39,446 bases of DNA, taken from Phycisphaerales bacterium (GTDB lineage Bacteria > Planctomycetota > Phycisphaerae > WQYP01). The translations under genes and the position numbers were made by a program. Shown one piece after another: positions 1 to 8,792 of this stretch. Position 1 is the first letter of the stretch; each line of letters starts with the position of its first letter. The notes under the pieces were generated by a model. It was not told the DNA's origin. It was given only the letters and a program-made list of their open reading frames with translations, and did not search any database. Location: the NCBI GenBank assembly GCA_027313145.1, contig DAHVEJ010000015.1, positions 1-39,446 of the forward strand, given 5' to 3'.

Positions 1-369
1 TTGCCGAAAGGCCAGCTTTAATTCCTTGTCAAAGCGGGTGCGGAAGTTCGCAAAGGTGCTATGGTCAATCTCCCGTCCCTCCACCAGCCACAGAAAATCC
101 ATGCGATTCCGGCAGGCATCCTCCAACTTCCGGCTGGAGCGGATGCCCAAGGTCAGCCCGTAGAGAATGGCCCCGGCTACGATCCGCGGATGGATCGGGG
201 GCTGTCCGGCCACCAGGCAGTACCGTTGTTCCCAAGCGGACCAATCCATCTGTCGCAAGACCTCATCGACCAGCCGAACGGAATGGTCCTCGCTGATGAC
301 GGCATCCAGAGTGGGCGAGAATAAGACGGCCTGTTCGCGAATCAGGGGGGCTTGGTTCCAGCGATTCAT
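1..369 (-). CDS. IS transposase, N-terminal part (cut by window edge)
   Basis: The reading frame opens at ATG 369 and runs off the left edge, giving 123 residues. It begins MNRWNQAPLIREQ and continues with LVDEVLRQMDW, HPRIVAGAILYGL and the DHSTFANFRTRFDKEL segment typical of the DUF772 N-terminal domain (PF05598) of IS1182/IS5-type DDE transposases. The catalytic DDE core would lie beyond the window, so intactness cannot be judged. It points leftwards, away from the ketoacyl synthase gene. No clear terminal repeat is seen upstream, although a short inverted repeat lies at 416-445. The family call rests on motif recognition; the exact IS family is less sure. Confidence 0.8.
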   Translation of the reverse strand, partial: MNRWNQAPLIREQAVLFSPTLDAVISEDHSVRLVDEVLRQMDWSAWEQRYCLVAGQPPIHPRIVAGAILYGLTLGIRSSRKLEDACRNRMDFLWLVEGREIDHSTFANFRTRFDKELKLAFRQ

Positions 370-765
370 GGGGTAATGTCTCCGACAAACGACAGGGAGA
401 GTATACCAAAATAATTGTAGTAATGCAAATGACTACACTACTACATTCAATACTTCCGCAAATATGAATCACGCCGGGCGGCGGCGGCTTGTGCGGGACG
501 GCACCGGGCCGATGCCGGGACGCTGGGGATATCCGGGGATTTAGCAAATGCCGTGCCGATTAAATCGACAGGCCCCGCGCCGGGACCGGCGAGCGACAGC
601 ACCATGTGCAAATTCGAGAAACTCGTAGGGCGACCTCTGCGGGCGCTGCCGCCCGGAAGGCCTCTCCAAGATACAGCAGCCTGATTCGCAAGGGTACCGC
701 GCATCGCACACCCCGGATTGAATAGGCGGCTGTCCCCCGGATCCTGAGCAAGTATCTCTTACTCT
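370..765. other. intergenic, short inverted repeat 416-445
   Basis: No convincing gene is visible. A 7-bp inverted repeat (TGTAGTA at 416-422, TACTACA at 439-445) sits about 50 bp upstream of the transposase start and may belong to the end of that IS or to its promoter. The rest of the stretch is GC-rich and shows only short overlapping frames without ribosome-binding sites. Confidence 0.35.
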
Positions 766-1959
766 TTACCCCGCCAGAACGCACATTCCGATGTGGCCGC
801 CAAAACCCTGTCCTATCGTGATGCTGCGGGCCGACTGCGAAATGCCCTGGCCTGTCGGCAGCGTGCCGTGCTGATGACACATTGCGGAAATCACCAGGCC
901 AACCAATCCTGACGCCCCCAGTGAATGGCCAAGCCAGCGTTTATGGGAAAAAACCGCTGACTTCGCCCCGCACGCCCGACCAATGGCGGATAATTCGACT
1001 TGATCATGCTGTGTGCCGGCGGCATGGGCGTGAACAAAGGCGACTTCTTTGCCCGCAGCGCACGCTCTTAGCCCGCGCGCCAGAGAATTGCCGGCCGCGT
1101 CAATGGCCAGTAAATGCGTTGCATCTGCCGCCAGCAGGCAATTTTCCACTTCCACGCCTCCGGCATCACCGGCCTGAAGGCACACCGCCGCAGCCGCCTC
1201 ACTGATAAAAAAACCACTGCCGGACTGATCAAAGGGCCGACAGTGCCGATGGCCGCTTTGATCGGGGGATGCAAAAACGCCTAAATTTTCAAAACTATTC
1301 TCGAACAACGGATGAATCGACGCATCTGCCGCGACGATAATCGCCCGTTTAAATTCTCCCCGACTAATTCCATGGTACGCACGGTGCATGGCCACCAATG
1401 ATCCGGCACATGCCGCAACATGGGTTTGCACCGGCCCCCCGGGATTTATTAGTTTTGTCAGCACCGTTTGCAAGGCCGCCGGGCCCAGCGCCACGTGCCA
1501 GGCAAGATTTTCCGATAGTTGCTTCCCGACATGCTGCGCTGCGCACGCGTCTAACAGTCGCAAAATTGGCCCTTTGCTGGTGGCAACAAACAATGCGGTA
1601 TCGCCCTGGGAACAAACTTCCGCGTTCCATTCGGCTGTGGCCAAAGCTTGCAGACATGCAAACACTCCAAGTTCAATGGAGCGGTCAAGTTGATCCGGAA
1701 TGATGAAATGTTGTGCCAAGCCATCCGCACCTGACGCTGCCGGAACCTTCACCCCTTCTGTGCATGAGTCGGGATATGCCAAACCCAATATTCCGGCGTC
1801 CGCCGCGGCCTGATTGCGCAGGTGCGTTATCACCTCTTGGCAGATTATCCCGCGGTCGGCCAGCCGCTGATCAGCTCTGATTGCCGCCCACAACGTTTCC
1901 GGCGTGTGCCCCAGCGGCGTCACCGCAGCCATTGATTGAATACCAACACGCGTCTTCAC
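766..1959 (-). CDS. beta-ketoacyl-ACP synthase (FabF/KAS II-like)
   Basis: A 397-residue thiolase-fold condensing enzyme that would catalyse decarboxylative Claisen condensation of an acyl thioester with malonyl-ACP in the cytosol. The Cys-His-His triad can be placed: C184 in AACAGS, H312 in HAHAAGTQHD and H345 in GHSLGASG, with the usual lysine just before it (K340 in FSHKRWLGH). Length matches stand-alone KAS II enzymes (about 410). No ACP, ketoreductase or chain-length factor lies beside it, so it may serve a specialised lipid rather than bulk fatty-acid synthesis (inference). The likely start is GTG 1959; an in-frame ATG at 1932 is an alternative, and neither has a strong ribosome-binding site. 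The sequence is divergent from FabF itself, so no symbol is given. Confidence 0.85.
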   Translation of the reverse strand: MKTRVGIQSMAAVTPLGHTPETLWAAIRADQRLADRGIICQEVITHLRNQAAADAGILGLAYPDSCTEGVKVPAASGADGLAQHFIIPDQLDRSIELGVFACLQALATAEWNAEVCSQGDTALFVATSKGPILRLLDACAAQHVGKQLSENLAWHVALGPAALQTVLTKLINPGGPVQTHVAACAGSLVAMHRAYHGISRGEFKRAIIVAADASIHPLFENSFENLGVFASPDQSGHRHCRPFDQSGSGFFISEAAAAVCLQAGDAGGVEVENCLLAADATHLLAIDAAGNSLARGLRACAAGKEVAFVHAHAAGTQHDQVELSAIGRACGAKSAVFSHKRWLGHSLGASGLVGLVISAMCHQHGTLPTGQGISQSARSITIGQGFGGHIGMCVLAG

Positions 1960-2077
1960 AAGGGGCTAAAGATAGTTGTACCGCCTATGGCCCGCAAGTG
2001 GCATCCGCAAATTGCTGATTAAGCGCGAATCGCCGTCTTGGAAAATGTTTGCCCGCCGCCCCCGGCAATTTCACGAC

Positions 2078-2190
2078 CGGCGTGGCAATATTTCCGGGCA
2101 GGCGGCGAAATTGACGGCATAAATGCCTGCGCTAAGAGGATGCTTGGCCTTGGAAACTCGCATCGCAGAGGCCCACCCGAATTTATTGCC
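2078..2190 (+). repeat. 113-bp repeat, copy 1 (inverted relative to 5344-5456)
   Basis: The first 65 bp (2078-2142) match the reverse complement of 5392-5456 at 59 of 65 positions by eye. Weaker similarity continues to 2190, including the shared GAAACTCGCA and the ending ATTGCC. Inside are two possible hairpins, TTTC-CCG...CGG-GAAA near 2091-2110 and GGCATAAATGCC near 2116-2127. The copy points toward the membrane-protein gene that starts about 150 bp further on. It lies in the 380-bp gap between the divergent ketoacyl synthase and membrane-protein genes, which holds no other visible gene. Confidence 0.7.
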
Positions 2191-2339
2191 ACGCCCACGA
2201 CTGCGTACCTTTAAGGGGGGGGAATTCCAACCGTGTTGCTCTGCCAGTATACTTACTGTTTACGCCGATGGGCGGGGCACGGTAGCGGCGGCGCAGGGCA
2301 CTGCGGGAAATGCGGCGTTTTTGGTTCTGGGAAATGTTT

Positions 2340-3212
2340 ATGTCAGCTCCGGTACATCCTTACGGTGATTATGGCGTGGCTTTACGCACGCTGCGATCGG
2401 GACGCAATTTTCTCGGTTATGTGCTGTTTTTCAGCGTGATGCTGCAAGTGGTAGGATTTATTCTGATGCGTTTTACCACGCAGCCCTACCGCGCGGGCAC
2501 TCCGGTAATTGTGGTGCACCATTTGCCACGCCATCGCAGCGCCTGGTCAAATTCCAATCAGCGGCCCGTCCTGCGAGCCGGTTTACCGGAAAGCCTTCAG
2601 GGTTTCGCCGCATCCGGCACGGAGGGACAAAGCATTGAAAATTATCAATCGGACCGTATGGTCCTGGGAGAAAAGGCCGGGCGGCGGTTGAATCTTCGGC
2701 GACAGTGGCGTGAAAGTTATTATCTGATCGCGCCGATCACGCAGTTGCTGGGTTTATTAGCGTCGGGTTCGCAGGCCATTATTATTTTTGTCACACTGCT
2801 GGTCATTCTGGTAGCGCAGGCACCGGGCGTGGCCAATATGACACGCAGTTTTATCTGGTCGGTTATTTTGCTGTTTATGGTTTTTCCCTGGCAGTATGTG
2901 TTGCCGGGATTTCCGATTCCCGGTGTGCTGTACGGCTGGCATGAATTACACAGCACGCTGGCGTTGGCATTTTTGCCGCCGCCGGGACACGGTATTTCGT
3001 TTGATCAGCGCATATTAATTGTCGGCAGATATGTCTTATGGCCGGTCCTGGCGCTGGTGGTGATGCTGGTAACCGCGGAGCGGTTTCGCGCGGGCGTGCG
3101 GCTGGCAATCGGGCATCCGTTGCAAAGCATGATGCTGGGGGACAATCGCGGTGCCCCAAGTTCGGCCCCGCGATCGCCGGCGGGACCCGGCGTGCCGGGC
3201 ACCAAGAGCTGA
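2340..3212 (+). CDS. integral membrane protein of unknown function
   Basis: About 290 residues. Start chosen at ATG 2340 because TGGGA ends 7 nt before it; in-frame ATGs at 2334 and 2310 have worse spacing. One membrane segment lies near residues 20-42 (FLGYVLFFSVMLQVVGFILM). It is followed by a polar loop of about 90 residues rich in Arg and Ser, then three or four hydrophobic segments from about residue 125 to 255 and a proline/glycine-rich tail. I do not recognise a family. It is followed after a short gap by the bamD-like and lptE genes on the same strand, so it may be co-transcribed with them and have an envelope role (inference). A repeat copy lies upstream. Confidence 0.7.
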   Translation: MSAPVHPYGDYGVALRTLRSGRNFLGYVLFFSVMLQVVGFILMRFTTQPYRAGTPVIVVHHLPRHRSAWSNSNQRPVLRAGLPESLQGFAASGTEGQSIENYQSDRMVLGEKAGRRLNLRRQWRESYYLIAPITQLLGLLASGSQAIIIFVTLLVILVAQAPGVANMTRSFIWSVILLFMVFPWQYVLPGFPIPGVLYGWHELHSTLALAFLPPPGHGISFDQRILIVGRYVLWPVLALVVMLVTAERFRAGVRLAIGHPLQSMMLGDNRGAPSSAPRSPAGPGVPGTKS

Positions 3213-3275
3213 CAAGATCACAAATCGTGCAACCAACCGCGCTTTGCCCTATACTTTTTGCCCATGAGATGGTAC

Positions 3276-4289
3276 ATGAAACATCGCCTGTATACGCCCT
3301 TGCTGATCCAACGCAGCATCGTTGCATTGGCTGTGCTGCTGTTTTTGCTGCCGGCCCTTAGCCGGCGGTGCCGCGCGGTGGTGATTCTACCACGGCCGCC
3401 GGCTTCCTGGCTGTTGCAGAATGGCGTGTGGGTGCCGCTGGTAGCGCCCGATCCCAATACTCCGCCGGGGCAGGTGGCGGAAATGATTCAAGAATTAAAT
3501 TCCGGCCGGCCCCAACGAATTCCCAAGCAGGCCCGCCGATGGATTAAAGCCAACAAAAACAATCCGCTGGCCCCGGAAGTATTGCTGCTGCGGGGCGATG
3601 CGTACAATGCCATGGGTGCTAAATACACCGCCCTGTTTGCCTATGAAGATCTGCTGGACAACTACCCCACCAGCCCGCTCTACGGCCCCTGCCTGCGGCG
3701 GGAATATAACATTGCCTGCGCTTTTCTTCGCGGATACAAACGGAAATTTCTGGGCTTGCGTATTCTACCGGTCACCGGGGATGCTCTGGAACTTTTACGC
3801 CGCATACAAGATCGCCAGCGTGGATCACCTTTAGCGGAACTCGCGGGCATTCGTGTCGCCGATTATTACTACAGCGATGCGCGTTTTAACCGGGCGTTTC
3901 AGTCGTACCAGGATTTCCTGCGGCGGTATCCATACAGCCAGTTTGTGGTCAAAGCGACTTTAATGGAAGTCCAATGTCTGCTGGCCACTTTTCGCGGCGT
4001 AAAATTTGACCTCACGCCTCTGCGAAATGCCGACGCGCAACTTGAAACACTCACGCAGGAATATCCGCACTTTGCGCAGTTGGTGCAAGTGAAGGCTTTG
4101 GAAGAACGCATTTATCAGATTGAAGGCCGTAAGGAACTGGAAATTGCCCGATTTTATATTCGCTTCAGCAAGCCTGCGGCCGCCCGATATTATTACAATC
4201 GGGTGATTAATGATTGGCCGGATACGCAGTGGGCAAAAATTGCCAAAAAGGAACTTGTGGAGCATTTTGGGGCGGAGGCGATCAAGTGA
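3276..4289 (+). CDS. BamD-like TPR protein, outer-membrane assembly
   Basis: A secreted tetratricopeptide-repeat protein of about 337 residues resembling BamD/YfiO, the periplasmic accessory factor of the BAM complex that inserts beta-barrel proteins. An N-terminal hydrophobic signal (LLIQRSIVALAVLLFLLPAL) is followed by helical repeats: AYEDLLDNYPTSPLYG, AFQSYQDFLRRYPYSQFV and AARYYYNRVINDWPDTQWA are the tyrosine/proline-rich TPR pairs typical of the family. No clear lipobox is seen (LSRRC is a poor match), unlike classical BamD. Start taken at ATG 3276; ATGs at 3264 and 3258 are also in frame. The stop overlaps the GTG start of lptE by 4 bp, suggesting translational coupling of two outer-membrane biogenesis genes. 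Confidence 0.75.
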   Translation: MKHRLYTPLLIQRSIVALAVLLFLLPALSRRCRAVVILPRPPASWLLQNGVWVPLVAPDPNTPPGQVAEMIQELNSGRPQRIPKQARRWIKANKNNPLAPEVLLLRGDAYNAMGAKYTALFAYEDLLDNYPTSPLYGPCLRREYNIACAFLRGYKRKFLGLRILPVTGDALELLRRIQDRQRGSPLAELAGIRVADYYYSDARFNRAFQSYQDFLRRYPYSQFVVKATLMEVQCLLATFRGVKFDLTPLRNADAQLETLTQEYPHFAQLVQVKALEERIYQIEGRKELEIARFYIRFSKPAAARYYYNRVINDWPDTQWAKIAKKELVEHFGAEAIK

Positions 4290-4813
4290 CTATCTCGCGA
4301 AATATTCGGCGTAAGGGGCGAAGCATTGCGGGGATCCTGGCGTTAATGCTTCTGGCGGTTCTGCCGGCGGGGTGTGGATACACCATGAAGTCCATTTATC
4401 CGGCGGGTATTCATACCATCGCGGTGCCCATTTGGAAAAACAATACCTTTCGCCGAGGCTTGGAATTCCGCCTGACGGAGGCGATTGATAAAAATATTGA
4501 GTCCCGCACGCCGTATCGGTTGGCACCGATCAATCAGGCACAGACGGAATTAACCGGCACCATCGTGAGCGTCAGTGAAGGCGTCCTAAGTAACAGCTTC
4601 ACGACGAATTTGCCGCAGGAAACACAAATCACCCTTGTGGTGGATTTTACGTGGCGGAACCTGCATAGTGGAGCCGTGCTATCACGACGGGTTAATTTCG
4701 CCGCTTCCAGCACCGAAATTCCGCAAATCGGCCAGCAGTTGCCGGACGCTGAACAAATGGCCGTGGAACGCATGGCCAAGGCAGTGGTCAATCAAATGCA
4801 GAAATCGTGGTAA
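4286..4813 (+). CDS. lptE: LptE-family LPS-assembly lipoprotein
   Basis: Starts at GTG 4286, overlapping the previous stop as GTGA, with GGAGG about 8 nt upstream. The 175-residue product has a signal peptide and lipobox LPAGC with C30 as the lipidated cysteine, followed by GYTMKSIYPAGIHTIAVPIW, the start of the LptE fold seen in diverse bacteria. LptE plugs the LptD barrel and delivers lipopolysaccharide to the outer leaflet. The segment TELTGTIVSVSEGVLSN and the C-terminal helix with MAVERMAKAVVNQM also fit the family. Coupling to a BamD-like gene supports an outer-membrane role. LptD is not in the window. Confidence 0.8.
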   Translation: MTISRNIRRKGRSIAGILALMLLAVLPAGCGYTMKSIYPAGIHTIAVPIWKNNTFRRGLEFRLTEAIDKNIESRTPYRLAPINQAQTELTGTIVSVSEGVLSNSFTTNLPQETQITLVVDFTWRNLHSGAVLSRRVNFAASSTEIPQIGQQLPDAEQMAVERMAKAVVNQMQKSW

Positions 4814-5005
4814 AAGCGGTGCATGCAAGGCGGCACGCGGCAGGTTACCGCGGCAATGAACGCATTTCCAATAACTTCCCAAAATCCGACGTACCGTCGC
4901 CGACAAAGCCGCCGGCTCTGTCAGTGGTACGCCATGAGAGTGCCGCGCAAATCGGTAAATTGTTTTGGCGGTGTTCATCGCCGTCATGCGCGGCATTCCA
5001 CGGAG

Positions 5006-5034
5006 AAATAAAAAAGGCCCGTTGTACCGGGCCT
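5006..5034 (-). terminator. intrinsic terminator of the small basic protein gene
   Basis: On the minus strand the stem AGGCCCG (5034-5028) pairs with CGGGCCT (5021-5015) across a 6-nt loop and is followed by a T-rich tract (TTTTTTATTT). It lies about 57 bp past the stop of the 22-residue gene. The interval 4814-5005 shows no gene. Confidence 0.8.
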
Positions 5035-5090
5035 GGGAGATTGGGGAAGTCTTAAGAGAAATTGGCAAAGCCGGGCGAAACGCCGCAGGC

Positions 5091-5159
5091 TTACTTTTTC
5101 TTCTTGTCCTTCTTGGGTTTTTTGACTTCCTTCTTCTGACTGTTGTTGCCCTTGGCCAT
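5091..5159 (-). CDS. 22-residue lysine-rich small protein
   Basis: A very short but well-signalled gene. ATG 5159 is preceded by AGGAG with 7 nt spacing, the frame stops at 5091, and an intrinsic terminator follows at 5034-5006. The product starts MAKGNNSQKKEVKKPK and ends in a run of lysines, with no hydrophobic segment. I recall similar MAKGN...KEVKKPKK leaders on small basic proteins in many bacteria, some with longer tails; their function is not known to me. Charge suggests binding to RNA, DNA or ribosomes (inference). A copy of the 113-bp repeat lies 185 bp upstream in the same orientation, as it does before the membrane-protein gene. Confidence 0.7.
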   Translation of the reverse strand: MAKGNNSQKKEVKKPKKDKKKK

Positions 5160-5343
5160 AATATGACTCCTAATAAGGGATTAAAAAAACACAAATACAT
5201 CGCCACGCGACGATGTATGTAAACGACACCGAAGAGTAAACTGAAAATAATAGTAACGTATCGGCGCATAAACGCCAGTAAAAAATAATGGAAAATTGCG
5301 GCACGCCGTTTACGCACGCCGGTAACCGGTAAGTTACGCGCGC

Positions 5344-5456
5344 GGCAATTATTCCGGGCAAATCACCGGGGTGCGAGTTTCTGGGACGAACCATTCTCAT
5401 AGCGCCGGCATTTATGCCGTCGATTTCACCGCCTGCCCGGAAATATGGCCACGCCG
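5344..5456 (-). repeat. 113-bp repeat, copy 2 (inverted relative to 2078-2190)
   Basis: Reverse-complement copy of 2078-2190. The core 5392-5456 is the well-conserved part, including the GGCATAAATGCC hairpin, here extended to a 7-bp palindromic arm CGGCAT/ATGCCG. It reads toward the 22-residue gene. The surrounding gap from 5160 to 5592 contains no other gene; it has several short AT-rich stretches before the small gene. Confidence 0.7.
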
Positions 5457-5592
5457 TAAGTTAGGCCAGCAAGTTCGATCGGTTGCATTAAAAGCATAAA
5501 ACCGGCATAATAAATGTCTCGGTGGATGGAAACCAAAGGGAATTCATACACCGAGGCACGCGGTCAGCCACGAGAAATCGGGCTGTCGGCGG

Positions 5593-5601
5593 TGCTATAA
5601 T
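5593..5601 (+). promoter_or_regulatory. extended -10 promoter upstream of tRNA-fMet
   Basis: TGCTATAAT is a perfect TGnTATAAT extended -10 box. No good -35 hexamer is found 16-18 nt upstream, as expected for this class. Transcription would begin near 5608 and read first through the broken tRNA-like segment and then the intact tRNA. Confidence 0.55.
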
Positions 5602-5613
5602 ACAGTGCGATTA

Positions 5614-5693
5614 GAAATTGATCGCGGGGTAGAGTCCCGATAGCTATCGGGAGTAGCTCGTCGAAAGGCAACTGTAAAAAGCAGCCCGACGAG
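5614..5693 (+). pseudogene. broken partial tRNA-fMet copy with 18-bp palindrome
   Basis: Positions 5614-5634 repeat 5717-5737, covering 9 nt of leader plus the first 12 nt of the tRNA. Positions 5653-5663 (GTAGCTCGTCG) repeat tRNA positions 5745-5755. Between them the tRNA's CAGTCTG is replaced by the perfect palindrome TCCCGATAGCTATCGGGA (5635-5652). The segment then departs from the tRNA and folds back: CTCGTCG (5657-5663) pairs with CGACGAG (5687-5693), with GG and CTG inside pairing to CAGCC. It cannot form a tRNA. It may be a duplication scar, a former attachment site or a small structured RNA. Confidence 0.6.
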
Positions 5694-5725
5694 AGGACAG
5701 AGAAATAGAAGAACGCGAAATTGAT

Positions 5726-7506
<1,781 letters not shown>

Positions 7507-7510
<4 letters not shown>

Positions 7511-8334
7511 GGTATGGGACTCCCTTTTACTTTTATTTTATCGGCGGCGTCGTATCCGTCACTGGTTAATTTGAAGTTTTCACCTTTGTATCCGAGGGGC
7601 TCGATCAGTCCGTGATGTTGAAGTATTTGCAGTGCTTTACACCATTTTGCGCAGTCGCGAGCGTCCTTTTCATTGTTCAGCACTTTGTTGTTAGTTTGTA
7701 TTATCTCCCCGCCTAGATATTTGACGTGCACGATGATGCCCGATGGATCATTAGAGGCTTCAAGGAGGAGTGCTTCCGCTTCTGCGTTTAGTTCTGATTT
7801 CGGGGGGCTCTCCAGAACAAGGCCGTTGTGCTTTGGCTGGATCGGTGATTCGGTGTGTGTTTCGTTGATAAGGAGCGTAAGGTCGTGGGAAAACTGCTGG
7901 CCTAAGTTTGCAGCGTCGGTGAATTCTTTGTAAAAATTGTTGTTCTCATATTTCTTTTTGAAGTCCGCAAGTTCTACTGAGGATTCTGCGGCGGCGCGTG
8001 GTACGGCACCGGTGCAGAAATATACCAACATGGGCTTTTTGGTTTGCATATATTCTTCTATCTCATGACGGGTTCCTTGGCCCAGTTTGTTGCGGAAGAT
8101 GGCCACAAGGATATCTGCTTCTTGGAGGAGTGCTGTATCAATGCCTCGTTGAGGATGTTCGGTGAAGTTCGGGGCCTTGTCTCTGGTCCAGTGGCGCGGC
8201 AACAATATTAATTTGTTTCGTTTTGTGTGCGCCGCGTTCCAGTCTGCGATAGTCTTGTAGGCGAAGGTAAGTTCTGCGTCAGTGTCATTGGGGGCCGCCA
8301 AGAAAAGCTCCCAAACTTTTGCGTCAAATGCCAT
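7507..8334 (-). CDS. TIR-like/DUF4062-like protein with C-terminal winged helix
   Basis: 275 residues. Residues 8-108 read as a Rossmann-like TIR/DUF4062-type domain: WELFLAAPNDTDAELTFAY, then KLILLPRHWTRDKAP, EADILVAIFRNKLG and the acidic helix HEIEEYMQTKKPMLVYF. The glutamates around 91-94 sit where TIR NADases carry their catalytic Glu (inference; no activity is proven). The C-terminus (about 185-270) resembles a winged-helix module (WCKALQILQHHGLI, FKLTSDGYDAAD). Proteins of this shape are often found in anti-phage contexts. It sits between the Rep block and the integrase and overlaps the integrase start by 4 bp, so the two are probably translated together. An AAGGA motif lies about 12 nt before ATG 8334. 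Confidence 0.7.
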
Positions 8335-8427
8335 TTTCTCATGTTCCTTCTGGAAAGAAAGATTGTTCGCAGCAGTATAAACCTCGCTCGTTAGTGGGAC
8401 AAGCGGTACTGTCGCGGTTGTCGCGGT

Positions 8428-8670
8428 CTATTGAGAAGCGGAGTGGTTCGCCACGCGTACCGGCGGCAATTGAACGGGGTCCCATGCCAGGGGAAGAAGG
8501 GGAACAGGGGTCTGGGGGCATTGGGGCCTTGATTGCCCCCAGAGCATTGCGTGTCCTTCGCTCGGCGTTCGTGATTGGATGCTGCCGATGGTGTTGCTTT
8601 CAGATTGGGCCTGTGTTCCGATCATTCTGCGCAGTGTTTCGGCTCTGGCGTTGGCAAAACAATGGGGCAT
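8428..8670 (-). CDS. small hypothetical protein (80 aa)
   Basis: ATG 8670 follows GGAGG by 8 nt, the best ribosome-binding site in this gap. The product starts MPHCFANARAETLRRMIGTQ and is proline-rich toward the end (QCPQTPVPLLPLAWDP). It has no recognisable domain. An in-frame GTG at 8679 is an alternative start. It lies between the Rep gene and the TIR-like gene on the same strand, and its start is inside another tiny frame (8622-8792), so only one of the two may be real. Confidence 0.4.
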   Translation of the reverse strand: MPHCFANARAETLRRMIGTQAQSESNTIGSIQSRTPSEGHAMLWGQSRPQCPQTPVPLLPLAWDPVQLPPVRVANHSASQ

Positions 8671-8792
8671 AACGGACACCTCCGATGCGCCGTAAATGCT
8701 CGCCTGCGGCCACGGCTCCGGAGGGCCGCGGGAGCGGCCCCGGAGCGTGGCCGCGGCGGTTTGTGTGTTGGATACTGTTTCGCTGTGTTCAT
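8622..8792 (-). CDS. tiny arginine-rich ORF coupled to the Rep gene (56 aa)
   Basis: ATG 8792 overlaps the Rep stop as ATGA, the same junction type used elsewhere in this element. The 56-residue product begins MNTAKQYPTHKPPRPRSG and has an arginine cluster (LRSRGRRRAF) and three cysteines. No family is recognised. Its 3' part overlaps the 8428-8670 frame. The overlap geometry is the only support. Confidence 0.3.
   Translation of the reverse strand: MNTAKQYPTHKPPRPRSGAAPAALRSRGRRRAFTAHRRCPLCPIVLPTPEPKHCAE

Noticed and set aside
4682-5317. 211-residue minus-strand frame covering the end of lptE and the small-protein gene
   Set aside because: It runs antisense through lptE, the small gene and a strong terminator and has no domain; it is a chance frame.
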